DNA of 61,880 bases, from the NCBI GenBank assembly GCA_030622135.1, contig JAUXGL010000004.1, positions 1 through 61,880 on the forward strand. The letters are read 5' to 3'. Position 1 is the first letter of the stretch, and each line of letters starts with the position of its first letter. The notes under the pieces are model-generated. The model had not been told where the DNA came from. It was given only the letters and a program-made list of their open reading frames with translations, and did no database searches. A program made the position numbers and the translations under genes. Source of the DNA: Deltaproteobacteria bacterium. Its GTDB lineage: Bacteria; Myxococcota; B64-G9. Positions 25,369-34,976 of this stretch are shown one piece after another.

Positions 25369-26544
25369 TTACTTCTCTTTATGGGAGGGCATTTTTAAGG
25401 TTTTCCCGAACAGGATCACTGCTTGTCCCACCGGCGGCATGGTTTGGTAGCGCAGCTTGTTCCCCTCGAAGACCGGCATCCCTGCCCAGACGGAGGCCCG
25501 CAGCAGGCTTTGAAAAACCTCGTCGTCTTTCATCCGGGCGGCGGCGGCGATGGCGAACCCGCTGGCCGAGGGACCGAATCCCAAGATCACGGGCCCGCTG
25601 TCCACGTCGGCGGTCCCGTCCTGCTCCTTTGGAAACTCGCGCACGGCCCCGAACCCCAGGCCGGTGCGGATGAAGTGCCGCTTGGCCAAAGCGTACTGAC
25701 CGGTGGCGAATTTTTCGTCGAAGTCCCTGATGAAATGCAGCCCGTACATTACCGAGACGCCCCGGGGCCCCTGGAGCACCTTGTGGCCGGCCGGCTGGAT
25801 GTAGGTGCAGAAGAGACCGGTCTCCCCGTCCAGGTAGTGGGCTTTGACGCTTTCTACCAGCTTGTCTTTCAGACCGGAGATGTCCTTTCCGAAAGCGTTG
25901 TGGTAGCGTGCCAGGGCGGACATGGCCACGAAGTTGTCAGACAGCCACCACATGTCTGGATAGCTGGGCAGAACGCCCTGCCGGGATTCAGAAAACGATT
26001 CAATCAGGGCTGCGGCAATCCGGTGGACCAGCTTGTCGTAGCTATCGTCGCCGGACACCTCGCGGTAGCGCATGACCACGCTGAGAAAGTGCCCGTGCAC
26101 GAAAACCGAGGGTGTGAACTCCTCCCGGCCGAACGGCGGCCCGAAGTGGTGGGCGATGAACCCGCTGAGCCTTGGAGTTTGGAGCGCTTCGATGACGAAG
26201 TGCACTTCATCGAGCGCCTCTTCGCGAATTTCAGGATCGTTTTCGGCCAGGTTGACGCAGGCATAGCCGAAGTAGCAAAACGACATGAACGGCCATTCCG
26301 CCTCGGGAATGTTGTAGGTCCACCCGTCGGTCATAACCGCCGGGCCGTCCAGATCGATCCCGCGGAAGACCTCCTTCAAATAGCGAAACTCGGCCCGGTA
26401 CCCATCCACGGAAAGCGGTGCGGGTGCCGACAAACTATCCCGGACAATTTCCCGCATTTCCCCTCCACCGGACAAAACCCCCAAGACCGCCCCCGAACAG
26501 ACCAGGACGGTGCCCAATACCAGAATCCAGTGTTTCGATCTCAT
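25369..26544 (-). CDS. Membrane-anchored or secreted protein resembling the linalool dehydratase/isomerase fold
   Basis: 391 residues. An N-terminal hydrophobic helix (WILVLGTVLVCSGAVLGVL) is either a signal or an anchor. The body is helical with repeated aromatic motifs: AEWPFMSFCYFGYACVN, YPDMWWLSDNFVAMSALARY and GFGPSASGFAIAAAARM. This pattern of paired helices suggests an alpha/alpha barrel like that of the linalool dehydratase/isomerase family or some glycan-active enzymes. The assignment is tentative and the substrate unknown. No clear ribosome site precedes ATG 26544. It follows the methyltransferase gene on the same strand with a 30-base gap. Confidence 0.7.
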   Translation of the reverse strand: MRSKHWILVLGTVLVCSGAVLGVLSGGGEMREIVRDSLSAPAPLSVDGYRAEFRYLKEVFRGIDLDGPAVMTDGWTYNIPEAEWPFMSFCYFGYACVNLAENDPEIREEALDEVHFVIEALQTPRLSGFIAHHFGPPFGREEFTPSVFVHGHFLSVVMRYREVSGDDSYDKLVHRIAAALIESFSESRQGVLPSYPDMWWLSDNFVAMSALARYHNAFGKDISGLKDKLVESVKAHYLDGETGLFCTYIQPAGHKVLQGPRGVSVMYGLHFIRDFDEKFATGQYALAKRHFIRTGLGFGAVREFPKEQDGTADVDSGPVILGFGPSASGFAIAAAARMKDDEVFQSLLRASVWAGMPVFEGNKLRYQTMPPVGQAVILFGKTLKMPSHKEK

Positions 26545-26574
26545 GGGTATATTTTACAAAATCCGATACTGAAT

Positions 26575-28842
26575 TCAAGGCCCCACGGATGGCCCCAATT
26601 CACATCTCTCCCGGGCCCGCCCGGGTATGTCCCGGTACATGCGGTCCAGATCCGGTTCGTCGTTGCCCAGATGCCAGTTGACCAGGTGATCCAGAACCGT
26701 GTCCAGCCGATGCGCGCGCTTCTCGTCCTTTTCCGTCTCCCGCTGCCGGGTCACCTGTCCGATGAGCATGCCCACGGCGCGATCGTCCCGGTTGGGAGCG
26801 CCCCAACCCGTGGTGATCTGGCGGACGGCGCTCAGGGCGCTTTGGCTGTTTTTTGAAACCTGCCCGACGGTGTCCTTGAGGAATCCGGGGATTTTTTCCC
26901 GGGGATAGCGTTGGATCAGATGCGGCAACGGCAGCGTGCGGATCTCGTACAGGTTGACGTTGTTGTTGGAGCTGGTCAGCCGGAAGCGCCACTCCATGGG
27001 TGTGGAGTTGAGCAGCCCCAGCAGGTAGCCGCGCAGCAGGTCGGCGTCCCAGTCCTCCTTGGCCTGAGGCACCCAGTAATTGACCGAGTTGCCCAAAAAA
27101 ACGCCGTGGGGGGCCTCTGCCGCTACCAGCCGGCGTCCGGCTTCCATGTTGACGATGCCGGTCTGGACGATGCGGGGGGCTTTCACATCTTCTTTCCACC
27201 GCCCGCCTCCCCGGGCTTTTATAAATCCCCGGGAATCCAGCCAGCGCTCGGCGGGCTCGTTCGTGTTTGTCTGGGCTTGGTAGGGGCTTAGGTGGATGCC
27301 CCTCAGCAGCAGGGCGTCGGCGGGTTCGCTCTCGATATAGCGGCGGTAGATGGTCTGGTCCACCTCTCCCACCCTCCCTACGGCCAACTCGTCCAGGCTG
27401 GAGGAGTTGTTCTCGCGCATCCGCGCCGCCAGTGCGTAAGCGTCGTCGGAAGCCACCGGGATGGGCATGGTCTCCGGGTCGAGTGCGATGAAGCAGTCCG
27501 CGGGAATGCGCGTGTCGGGAAGCCGGCCGGTCCCGTCGAACACGGTGACCTCGCTGGAAGGCCGGTCCTTCTTGACGGCCGCCAGCAGAACTACCGACTG
27601 GCCCACGTCCTCGAACACCCGGGAACTCTCCGGGTACACCGCCACCTGTTCGATCCACCCGGACTTCAGCATGTGGGTTCGCAGTGGCGCCGCGGTGCGG
27701 TCCATCAGAAACCCCACCGGTAAAACGAACGCCAGTCGTCCGCCGGGAGCGAGCATTTCCAAAGAGCGCTCGAGAAAAAGCCGGTAGGTGTTTAGAGTTC
27801 CAGAGAGCGCCAGATTGTATCCGCTCTTGCGAATGCACTCCACGTAGTCCTTCAACCCCGGCCGCTTGTCGAAACCCTTGAGCATCTCGAAGGGCGGGTT
27901 GCCTATCACCACGCTGAAGCCTTCTTTCCCGGCGGACATCTCGCCGGGGAAAGACTTTTCCCAGTTCACCGCGTCCTGGTCTGGTGGGCTTCCGCGCAAG
28001 GGGCCGGCCAGGGCGTCGCCGACGACGATGGTCCGGTTCAGGCCTTCGAGGGGACCCAGGCGCGGGTCCGTCACCATCCATAGAAAGCTTCGCGCCAGTG
28101 TGGCGGCGACGGGATTTATGTCCACACCGCGAATGGCGGCGGGGATCAGTTCCCGGGCCGTCTCGGCCCGGCGGCGCCCGGAGACGCACAGCCGGCTGAG
28201 GAGTCGATCCAGGCAGGCCATCAGCAGGCGGCCGCTGCCGCAAGCCGGATCCAGGATGCGCAGGCGCGAGTGTATTTTGCCGGGGGAGTAACTCTCCATG
28301 ACATTGTCCAGCGCCATGGCCGCGAGCCGGCTGGCGATCCAGTCCGGGGTGAAGAACATCCCCGTGGTCCGCCGCGCGGCTCTCCCCCGTGAAAGGTATA
28401 GCGATCCGCTCTGCCCGCGGGCCAGGGTCACCTCCTGCAACTCCTGGTACGCCTGTCCCATGTCCTTGATGCCGGTAGGCGGAGTTGCCCGGGCACAAGC
28501 CTGTTGGGGATCGGTGAGCTTCTTCGGATCCAGGGCGGAATCCAGCAAGGGGCAGGCGGCGTCTTCGCAGAACTTCCACCAGGCGCCCACCGCCTTATCT
28601 TTGCCGGGAGCCTTAAGTGAGTCGGGTGCATGGCCCCAGTGAAACAGCGTATCGAACAGATGGCGCCGCAGGATGGCCAGCACGGCCGCCTCGCCCAGAT
28701 CCTCCACGCTCATTCCATTCCAGGTGTTGTCCAGGCGTTGCGCGGTTTCCAGTAAAGCCGTTTCCACCGGGGTTCCTTTCTGGGAACCGGCGCTTTTCTG
28801 CTTCCGCCTTTTCTGCTTCCGCTTCTTTTTCGCGTTGGTCAT
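26575..28842 (-). CDS. Adenine-specific DNA methyltransferase, Eco57I/TaqI type, apparently solitary
   Basis: 755 residues. A lysine/arginine-rich N-terminus (KKKRKQKRRKQK) precedes a helical domain. The catalytic part has the SAM motif LRILDPACGSGRLLMA (about residue 195) and the N6-adenine motif NPPF in VVIGNPPFEMLKG (about residue 310), followed by AFVLPVGFLMD. The C-terminal 300 residues resemble a TaqI-like target-recognition domain, including a conserved LLGLLNSTPMEWRFR. It should methylate adenine in a specific DNA site. I see no PD-(D/E)XK-like nuclease domain in it and no restriction gene nearby, so it may be an orphan methylase. A perfect 18-base palindrome lies 23 bases upstream of the start. 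Confidence 0.88.
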   Translation of the reverse strand: MTNAKKKRKQKRRKQKSAGSQKGTPVETALLETAQRLDNTWNGMSVEDLGEAAVLAILRRHLFDTLFHWGHAPDSLKAPGKDKAVGAWWKFCEDAACPLLDSALDPKKLTDPQQACARATPPTGIKDMGQAYQELQEVTLARGQSGSLYLSRGRAARRTTGMFFTPDWIASRLAAMALDNVMESYSPGKIHSRLRILDPACGSGRLLMACLDRLLSRLCVSGRRRAETARELIPAAIRGVDINPVAATLARSFLWMVTDPRLGPLEGLNRTIVVGDALAGPLRGSPPDQDAVNWEKSFPGEMSAGKEGFSVVIGNPPFEMLKGFDKRPGLKDYVECIRKSGYNLALSGTLNTYRLFLERSLEMLAPGGRLAFVLPVGFLMDRTAAPLRTHMLKSGWIEQVAVYPESSRVFEDVGQSVVLLAAVKKDRPSSEVTVFDGTGRLPDTRIPADCFIALDPETMPIPVASDDAYALAARMRENNSSSLDELAVGRVGEVDQTIYRRYIESEPADALLLRGIHLSPYQAQTNTNEPAERWLDSRGFIKARGGGRWKEDVKAPRIVQTGIVNMEAGRRLVAAEAPHGVFLGNSVNYWVPQAKEDWDADLLRGYLLGLLNSTPMEWRFRLTSSNNNVNLYEIRTLPLPHLIQRYPREKIPGFLKDTVGQVSKNSQSALSAVRQITTGWGAPNRDDRAVGMLIGQVTRQRETEKDEKRAHRLDTVLDHLVNWHLGNDEPDLDRMYRDIPGRARERCELGPSVGP

Positions 28843-28865
28843 AGTAGGCCCTTATTGGCGGCACC

Positions 28866-28883
28866 TCGACAACATGTTGTCGA
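28866..28883. promoter_or_regulatory. Operator-like palindrome upstream of the methyltransferase
   Basis: TCGACAACATGTTGTCGA is a perfect 18-base palindrome, 23 bases before the methyltransferase ATG. That position suits a repressor or autoregulatory site. Confidence 0.45.
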
Positions 28884-28927
28884 TAACGCCGGCTGGAACG
28901 ACAATGACTGCTGTCGGTTAAGGCAAT

Positions 28928-28957
28928 ACTTTTTTCAATCAAAGTCTTGAAAAAAGT
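28928..28957 (-). terminator. Stem-loop after the CorC-like gene
   Basis: ACTTTTTTCAA and TTGAAAAAAGT form a perfect 11-base stem around an 8-base loop, starting 8 bases after the CorC-like stop on the minus strand. The stem is AT-rich with no T tract beyond it, so its strength is uncertain. Confidence 0.5.
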
Positions 28958-28965
28958 GTCGCTGC

Positions 28966-30216
28966 TTACCCTCCTTCCGGTCCCGGATGAAGTCCGCTTG
29001 TCCACCGGATCAGGATCTCGAAGCGCTCCCGCTCCCGCCGGATTACCCGAACCCGGCCCACCTTGAGCCTGCGTGGGGAACCGCACTCGGCCGTGCACCG
29101 CTTTTCGAACCATTGCGACAGCGTCACGTTCTGGTCTTTCTGGCCCAGGTCGGCGTTTATGACCTTGCAGAGGTCGTCCACCTCCATCTTTCCGTGAACC
29201 AGGAAGCGCCCGGGGTTGATCTCGCGGATCAGCTCCACTTCGTCGTCGTCGTACTCGTCCTGGATTTCCCCGACGATCTCTTCGAGCACGTCCTCCATGG
29301 TGACGATGCCGATTACCGCTCCCTGCGCGTCTTCCACCGCGGTCATGTGCGAGCGCTGTATCTGCATGTCCCTGAGTAACTCGTCCACCTCCAGGGAGGC
29401 CGAACAACGGATCAGGGGGCGAACGTACCGCCGCCAGTTTTCTTCCGCGCCCTCGCGGTTGATCAAGAGGTCCTTGGCATGCAGCAGGCCGAAGGGATCG
29501 GCGAGATCGTCCCGGTAGATGGGGTAACGAGTGTTGCCGGAGCGGGTTACCTCCCGCATGACCTCTTCGTAGTCGGCGGACTCGGGAATACCTTCCACAT
29601 TCTGCAGCGGGATCATGATGCGGCTGACCGGTGTGTCCTTCAGCGCCAGCACTTCCCGGGTCATGCGGGACTCCGACGGCTCCAGTTCTCCGTCGCGGGC
29701 TCCCAGGCGGATGGCCACCAGCAGCTCCTGGCGGGAAAGCCGCCTCTCCCGTAGTCGTTTGCCTCCCAGGAAGGGCCACAGGAACAGATCGGTCAATCCG
29801 GTCGTTACCCAGACCACCGGCCTGAACAGGTGGCCGAACAGTTGGATGGGACCGGCCACGCGGGCAGCGAAGCGCTCGGGCTGGTGGGCCGCCAGGGTCT
29901 TGGGGGTGATCTCCGCGAAGATCAACAGCAGCAGCGTGACCAGAATGGTCGCGTACACCGGGCCCAACAGGACCGTGGCCACCGTCGCGGCCATGACGTT
30001 GACCAGGTTGTTGCCCACCAGGATGGTGGCCAGCAACTCCCCGGGAGTTTCCACCAGACTCAATGCCCGCCGGGCCCCCCTTACGTTCATTTCGGTCATG
30101 TGGGCCAGCTTGATCCGCCCGCTGCCGATCAGGGCGGTCTCCGACCCGGAGAAGAACGCGGAAAGAACGATCAAGGACGCCAGGGCGATAACCGGCCAAA
30201 CCCAGCTTGCTTCCAT
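28966..30216 (-). CDS. CNNM/CorC-HlyC family membrane protein (predicted Mg/Co transport)
   Basis: 416 residues in the usual order for the family. A DUF21/CNNM membrane domain has four helices (FFSGSETALIGSGR, LVGNNLVNVMAATVAT, FAEITPKTLA). A tandem CBS pair follows (SRIMIPLQNVEGIP, AVIGIVTMEDVLEEIVGEI), then a CorC_HlyC domain at the C-terminus. Relatives act in magnesium or cobalt efflux or tolerance. The CBS pair probably binds adenine nucleotides. GAGG lies upstream of ATG 30216. It is divergent from the prolyl-oligopeptidase gene with two hairpins in the gap. Confidence 0.92.
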   Translation of the reverse strand: MEASWVWPVIALASLIVLSAFFSGSETALIGSGRIKLAHMTEMNVRGARRALSLVETPGELLATILVGNNLVNVMAATVATVLLGPVYATILVTLLLLIFAEITPKTLAAHQPERFAARVAGPIQLFGHLFRPVVWVTTGLTDLFLWPFLGGKRLRERRLSRQELLVAIRLGARDGELEPSESRMTREVLALKDTPVSRIMIPLQNVEGIPESADYEEVMREVTRSGNTRYPIYRDDLADPFGLLHAKDLLINREGAEENWRRYVRPLIRCSASLEVDELLRDMQIQRSHMTAVEDAQGAVIGIVTMEDVLEEIVGEIQDEYDDDEVELIREINPGRFLVHGKMEVDDLCKVINADLGQKDQNVTLSQWFEKRCTAECGSPRRLKVGRVRVIRRERERFEILIRWTSGLHPGPEGG

Positions 30217-30246
30217 TTATTACCATCCTCCCGTGCATCATTCGGT

Positions 30247-30290
30247 AACTCAACACTGTTGAGTTGGCAGCATCTTCGCATTTTGCGAAG
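30247..30290. promoter_or_regulatory. Paired hairpins in a divergent promoter region
   Basis: AACTCAA-CACTG-TTGAGTT (30247-30265) and CTTCGCA-TTT-TGCGAAG (30274-30290) are two perfect short inverted repeats 31-74 bases upstream of the CorC-like start. They could be operators or transcript hairpins. Confidence 0.4.
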
Positions 30291-30309
30291 TTCTTTGAAA
30301 GGTGAAATT

Positions 30310-30342
30310 GTTACCAGAATCTCCCGGTTACCAGAATCTCCC
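30310..30342 (+). repeat. Two direct repeats just upstream of a -35 box
   Basis: GTTACCAGAATCTCCC occurs at 30310-30325 and again at 30327-30342, a 17-base period, ending one base before the -35 element at 30344. This layout resembles activator binding sites. Confidence 0.6.
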
Positions 30343-30343
30343 C

Positions 30344-30372
30344 TTGACGGTGGGAGCCCGAGAATCTACCAT
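30344..30372 (+). promoter_or_regulatory. Promoter for the prolyl-oligopeptidase lipoprotein gene
   Basis: TTGACG, a 17-base spacer and TACCAT. This gives a leader of about 45 bases before ATG 30425. The weak -10 fits activator-dependent expression from the repeats upstream. Confidence 0.5.
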
Positions 30373-30424
30373 GATGCGTCCGTGATACGGGCGGAGGCCA
30401 CGTTATCCCGAGAGGAGAAATGTC

Positions 30425-33193
30425 ATGAAGCGAATGTTGTTGGTTCTACTGGCCGGTGTTTTGTTTCTCGCGAGCGGATGCGCCGGGGTATCGAAGACGG
30501 TACCGGGAGAGTCCGCGGAAGCCGTACCACCGGTGATCGATCGGCAGCTGTTGTTCGGGGATCCCGAGATCTCCGGCTCCAATCTTTCACCGGACGGCAA
30601 GCATGTGGTCTTCATCAAGCCCTACAAGGGCGTGCGCAATGTGTGGGTCAAGGGCATCCATGAGCCGTTCGATGCGGCCAGGCCAATCACCGCCGATGAG
30701 CGACCGGTGTCTGTCTATTTCTGGAGCCGTGATTCCAGGTTCATCCTGTACGTCCAGGACAAGGGTGGCAACGAGAACTACCATGTCTACGCGGTCGATC
30801 CGAAAGCAGAAGTCGAAAAGGCAACCGGGGTGCCTCCCTCCAGGGATCTCACCCCCATCGATGGAGTTCGCGCCTACATCTACGCGGTGCCCAAGAAGAA
30901 GCCCGGCGAGATCATCATCGGCCTAAACGATCGCGACGCTTCGTACCACGATGTCTACCGCGTCGATATCGCCACCGGCAAGCGCGAGTTGCTCATCAAG
31001 AACACGGAGCGGGTCGCCGTGTATTTCTATGACCTCGAAGGCAACGTGCGCCTGGCCGCCCGGCAGGACGACGAGGGTGGTTGGGAGACCCTGCGCATCG
31101 ACGGTGCCAAGCTGGTTCGTATCTACGGCTGCACCTATGAAGAGACGTGTCTCCCGGTACGGTTCCACCAGGACGGCAAACGCTGTTACTTCATCACCAA
31201 CAAGGGTTCCGAGGTCGACTTGATCGGGTTGACACTGCTCGATCCACAGACCGGAAAGACGACCCTGGTCGAATCCGACCCCGAGAAGCAGGTGGATTTT
31301 TCCGGGGCGCTCTTTTCGGAGTCGACCGACGAGTTGATCGCGACGATCTACATCGGTGACCGCCAGCGCATCTATCCCCAGACCGACGAACTGAGAAAAG
31401 ACCTGGATTTTCTGCGCTCGAAGCTGCCGCAAGGTGAGCTGAGTCTCCAGTCGATGACCACAAAGATGGACAAATTCCTAGTCAGTGTGTCGCGCGACGT
31501 GGACCCGGGCTCGGTCTACCTGTATGATCGGGAAAAGAAAACGGTTGAGCTTCTCTACCGTTCACGGCCGAAGCTGCCCACCGAGCACCTGGCGGCCATG
31601 CAGCCGGTTCGTTACAAGGCCCGCGATGGTCTGGAAATCCCCGCTTATCTGACCCTGCCCAGGGGCGTCGAGCCCAGCAAGCTGCCCACCGTCATTTTCC
31701 CGCATGGCGGGCCCTGGTCCCGTGATTACTGGGGTTATGATCCGTACGCCCAATTCCTGGCCAACCGGGGCTACGCCGTGCTGCAGCCCAACTTTCGGGC
31801 TTCGACCGGGTATGGAAAGAAATTCCTCAATGCCGGCAACAAGCAGTGGGGAACTGGCGCCATGCAGCACGATCTCACCGATGGCGTCAAGTGGATGGTC
31901 GACCAGGGTTTTGCCGATCCCCAAAAGATCTGCATCTTCGGGGGGTCCTACGGCGGGTACGCGACACTCGCGGGAGTCGCCTTCACGCCCGACCTTTATA
32001 CCTGCGGTGTGCCCTATGTGGCGCCGTCCAGCCTGATCACGCTCCTGGAGTCCATTCCTTCCTACTGGAAGCCCTTTTCAAAGGGTTTCTTCAAGAGAGT
32101 CGGGGATCCCGAGGTCGAGGCGGACCGCAAGGACATGGAAGCTCGCTCGCCGATCTTTTTCGTGGATCGCATCAAGGTTCCCCTGCTGGTGGTCCACGGC
32201 GCCAACGACCCACGGGTGAAGCAGGACGAAGCCGACAGCATCGTCGTGGCGCTCCGGGACAAAGGCCACGCCGTCGAATACCTCGTGGCGCCGGACGAGG
32301 GCCATGGTTTCCGGGCGCCGGGCAACCGCATGGCCCTGGCGGTGTCCATGGAAAAGTTCCTGGCCAAGCACCTGGGTGGTCGTTATCAGAAGGAGGTCCG
32401 ACCGGCAATCGCCGACAATCTCGCCAAAATCACGGTGGATCCTGCGTCCGTGAATATGCCGGATAAGCAAGAGAAGGCGTTTTTGGCCCGGGCCGAGACC
32501 GCCCCGCTGCCCAAGGCGAATGGAAGTCTCATTCAGCCCGCGTCCATGAAATACAAGCTCCAGATGAGCATGGGCCAGCGCAAGATTGAGCTGGGTGCGA
32601 CCCAGGTGGTCGAACGTATCGAGAAGAAAGACAAACAGCGGCTGCGGGTCACGAGCACCGTCAAGATGCCTCAGGGCGAGCAGGTCGATGTCATCGAGCT
32701 CGACGGGCGGACACTCACGCCCATCAGCCGGCACGTCCAGGGCATGGCCATGGCCACCATCAAGCTCAACTACAAAGAGGACGCCGTCACCGGCGAGATG
32801 AACGCCGGTGGCAGCAAGATGCCCATCGACAAGAAACTAAAGGCGCCCGTGCTGGGAGACGGCGCGGGTCTGGAACTACTCATCGCCGGGCTTCCTATCG
32901 AGGCCGGGTACGCCACCACCGTGCGCATCTTCGAAGCGCTGACCCAGAAAGTCCGGCCGATGAAGCTGGAGGTCACGGGAAAGGAGACCATCCAGGTGGC
33001 CGCCGGCAAATTCGAGACCTGGATCCTGCAACTGAAACCGCTCGACGGCGACCCGGGTGGCGGCGGGACGTTGAACGTCCAACGTAAGGCGCCGCATCAT
33101 GTCGTCCGGAGCGAATACAAGCTCCCGGCCATGATGGGAGGGGGAACCATCACTTCCGAGCTCGAGGCCACGAGCAAGAGCGGCGGGAGCTGA
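30425..33193 (+). CDS. S9 prolyl-oligopeptidase-family lipoprotein with extra C-terminal domain
   Basis: 922 residues, longer than the usual 650-700. It has a lipoprotein signal with lipobox ASGC. Residues 40-390 form a beta-propeller ([20 protein letters not shown]). Residues 400-660 are the alpha/beta-hydrolase domain with nucleophile GGSYGGY, Asp in HGANDPRV and His in [10 protein letters not shown], so all three catalytic residues are present. The last 230 residues form a separate beta-rich domain resembling DUF3108 ([19 protein letters not shown]). The enzyme should cleave short peptides in the periplasm while lipid-anchored. The added domain is unusual for S9 enzymes. AGGAG precedes ATG 30425. 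Confidence 0.9.
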   Translation: MKRMLLVLLAGVLFLASGCAGVSKTVPGESAEAVPPVIDRQLLFGDPEISGSNLSPDGKHVVFIKPYKGVRNVWVKGIHEPFDAARPITADERPVSVYFWSRDSRFILYVQDKGGNENYHVYAVDPKAEVEKATGVPPSRDLTPIDGVRAYIYAVPKKKPGEIIIGLNDRDASYHDVYRVDIATGKRELLIKNTERVAVYFYDLEGNVRLAARQDDEGGWETLRIDGAKLVRIYGCTYEETCLPVRFHQDGKRCYFITNKGSEVDLIGLTLLDPQTGKTTLVESDPEKQVDFSGALFSESTDELIATIYIGDRQRIYPQTDELRKDLDFLRSKLPQGELSLQSMTTKMDKFLVSVSRDVDPGSVYLYDREKKTVELLYRSRPKLPTEHLAAMQPVRYKARDGLEIPAYLTLPRGVEPSKLPTVIFPHGGPWSRDYWGYDPYAQFLANRGYAVLQPNFRASTGYGKKFLNAGNKQWGTGAMQHDLTDGVKWMVDQGFADPQKICIFGGSYGGYATLAGVAFTPDLYTCGVPYVAPSSLITLLESIPSYWKPFSKGFFKRVGDPEVEADRKDMEARSPIFFVDRIKVPLLVVHGANDPRVKQDEADSIVVALRDKGHAVEYLVAPDEGHGFRAPGNRMALAVSMEKFLAKHLGGRYQKEVRPAIADNLAKITVDPASVNMPDKQEKAFLARAETAPLPKANGSLIQPASMKYKLQMSMGQRKIELGATQVVERIEKKDKQRLRVTSTVKMPQGEQVDVIELDGRTLTPISRHVQGMAMATIKLNYKEDAVTGEMNAGGSKMPIDKKLKAPVLGDGAGLELLIAGLPIEAGYATTVRIFEALTQKVRPMKLEVTGKETIQVAAGKFETWILQLKPLDGDPGGGGTLNVQRKAPHHVVRSEYKLPAMMGGGTITSELEATSKSGGS

Positions 33194-33270
33194 TTTTAGA
33201 GGGAAGACAGGGACGTAGCTTCATTGTTTACATTTTTCCGCGAGTGGGTAAGATCTGGGGGACGGAGATC

Positions 33271-33300
33271 TGGGGGTGGGAGGTACATCAACTCCCTGCA
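33271..33300. repeat. Dispersed REP-like element, copy 2
   Basis: Shares GGAGGTACATCAACTCCCTG with 24071-24125. GGGGGACGGAGA at 33257-33268 is a nearby partial copy of the left end. Like copy 1 it lies between convergent genes. Confidence 0.7.
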
Positions 33301-33392
33301 AAACACTACGAGGTTGTCATCCGGTTGCCATGTCCAATCACAATGCCCTGATAATTCAGCAAAAAGTAGTCCCTTCAGAAATTTCTATGGGG

Positions 33393-34976
33393 TCATTTGG
33401 CCGTGTAGCCTTTCGCCGGTACAAGGTTGTCGATCAGGATGTGAAGCTCGTCATCAGTCAGTCTACCGTTGATCGCCAGGAGCAGCAATGTGTCTTTGGG
33501 TGATTCGAGAATTAGGCTGCTGCAATCATCGGAAGGTTGACTCTGGATGATGGGCCTGGCACTGTTGAGCAGGATATTAGTCAACCATTTGTCTTCCTTG
33601 GGACTCCAAACCTTGAACCCGTTCTGGCCGGTGTAGATGAGGCCCTTCTTCAGCTTCAGGAACTTTTTTTCTTTGTTGCTCATCTGGGCAAGTACGAGGT
33701 GCCGACCGTCCTTTGCCCGATAGCCGACGAAGAACATTTTCTGGATCGGTTCATGGGGGAGAGAAATCCGGACGATTTGTGGCTGATCGGTCCAGGAAGG
33801 TTTGGATGCGAACACATAGGTTTCGAAGTCCGAGCTTTCAGCCATATCCTGAACAGATAGATCTGGGACCATAAGATCGTGCAGAATTCTGGCTTGCGGC
33901 GCTTCGTTTGCATTGCCGCCTTGAATGTCTAACTTGGCCAGATCCCATTGAATTCCAGGAGAGTCGACGGTTTCTTTGTGAACCCGTCGGATTCGAAGCA
34001 GCCTATGATCGTCGACTACGAATTCCATCTCCGAGATGATTTCGTCGCTTTCCCGAACGTGAAATAGCCAGAAAGCCTTCAACTCGCCACTCGGGTTGGG
34101 CATGCCCACCTTGACGATTTTCATGGGGCAATCATCAATGACCCTCGAGTCGATGCCCAAGACCATGCTGTCGTCGATTTTGGATGAAAATCCAGCCGCG
34201 ATTCCGAGCAGCCGCGCGGTATCCTTGGGAACCTGGAAGCCTTCAGTAACCGGAAAAACGGCGATTTTCGGGTTGCCGTCCAGATCTTTTTTTAGCAAGT
34301 ATACAGTCGTACCATCGAAGGCATTGGCAAAGATCGGTTTTTGTTCAGACCACATCACACGGGAAAACCGGCCGGTGGACGACTCATGCCAAATCTCATC
34401 CACAACTTTGCAACTACGACCCGACCCAAGTGGGAGTTGAAGTTGGTCAAGGCGAAATCGTCCAGTGGCATCGAGAGATTGCAGCGGCAACCAGCCCAGC
34501 CCTTCCAACTCTGGGTTCAGAGAGCACTCGCCGGTGATCTCGTTTCTGATGTAAACAATGCCGTGCTTGTCGAAGAGACTACTCTCTGCCGCCCAGGCTC
34601 GGTTCAACAGGGCAAGACCGTTCCCGCCATGGCCGTACCAATGCTGCAAGGGAAGAAATATCAGTAGCAACAATACTGTCGCGATCGCGATCCCAATTTT
34701 CCAGGAAACAGAAGGGGAAAACGATGAAGGTGCGGATTCAGGAATGGGCAGTTTCGAGATGGTGACTTGGTTCATAACACGCTCCTTGAATTTGTCTGAC
34801 GATTTTACTCTATGGGCTGGCTGGATCGCCTGTATGGTTTTTTGTGCCACTTCATACTCGTGGGCACATCGAGGACAGGCATCGAGGTGGGCTACGATCT
34901 GGTTTGTATGAGCGGTCTTACCGATGTGAGTGTCAAGCAGATCCATAAGGTGATTACAGACGGTTCGGCATTTCAT
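33393..34976 (-). CDS. Anti-sigma factor with large periplasmic domain
   Basis: 527 residues from ATG 34976, which overlaps the sigma stop as ATGA and has GGAGG upstream. The N-terminal zinc-finger pattern (HLDACPRCAHEYE) marks a zf-HC2 anti-sigma factor. One membrane helix (WKIGIAIATVLLLLIFLPL) lies near residue 105. The 400-residue periplasmic part is beta-rich and loosely recalls RseB/MucB or LolA-like sensor domains (inference). It should hold the ECF sigma factor until an envelope signal is sensed. Clearly more AT-rich than the genes at 26-33 kb. Confidence 0.85.
   Translation of the reverse strand: MKCRTVCNHLMDLLDTHIGKTAHTNQIVAHLDACPRCAHEYEVAQKTIQAIQPAHRVKSSDKFKERVMNQVTISKLPIPESAPSSFSPSVSWKIGIAIATVLLLLIFLPLQHWYGHGGNGLALLNRAWAAESSLFDKHGIVYIRNEITGECSLNPELEGLGWLPLQSLDATGRFRLDQLQLPLGSGRSCKVVDEIWHESSTGRFSRVMWSEQKPIFANAFDGTTVYLLKKDLDGNPKIAVFPVTEGFQVPKDTARLLGIAAGFSSKIDDSMVLGIDSRVIDDCPMKIVKVGMPNPSGELKAFWLFHVRESDEIISEMEFVVDDHRLLRIRRVHKETVDSPGIQWDLAKLDIQGGNANEAPQARILHDLMVPDLSVQDMAESSDFETYVFASKPSWTDQPQIVRISLPHEPIQKMFFVGYRAKDGRHLVLAQMSNKEKKFLKLKKGLIYTGQNGFKVWSPKEDKWLTNILLNSARPIIQSQPSDDCSSLILESPKDTLLLLAINGRLTDDELHILIDNLVPAKGYTAK

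Noticed and set aside
28613..30256. 547-codon frame overlapping the CorC-like gene on the same strand
   Set aside because: Arg/Gly-rich shadow; the overlapping frame encodes a complete CNNM-CBS-CorC protein.
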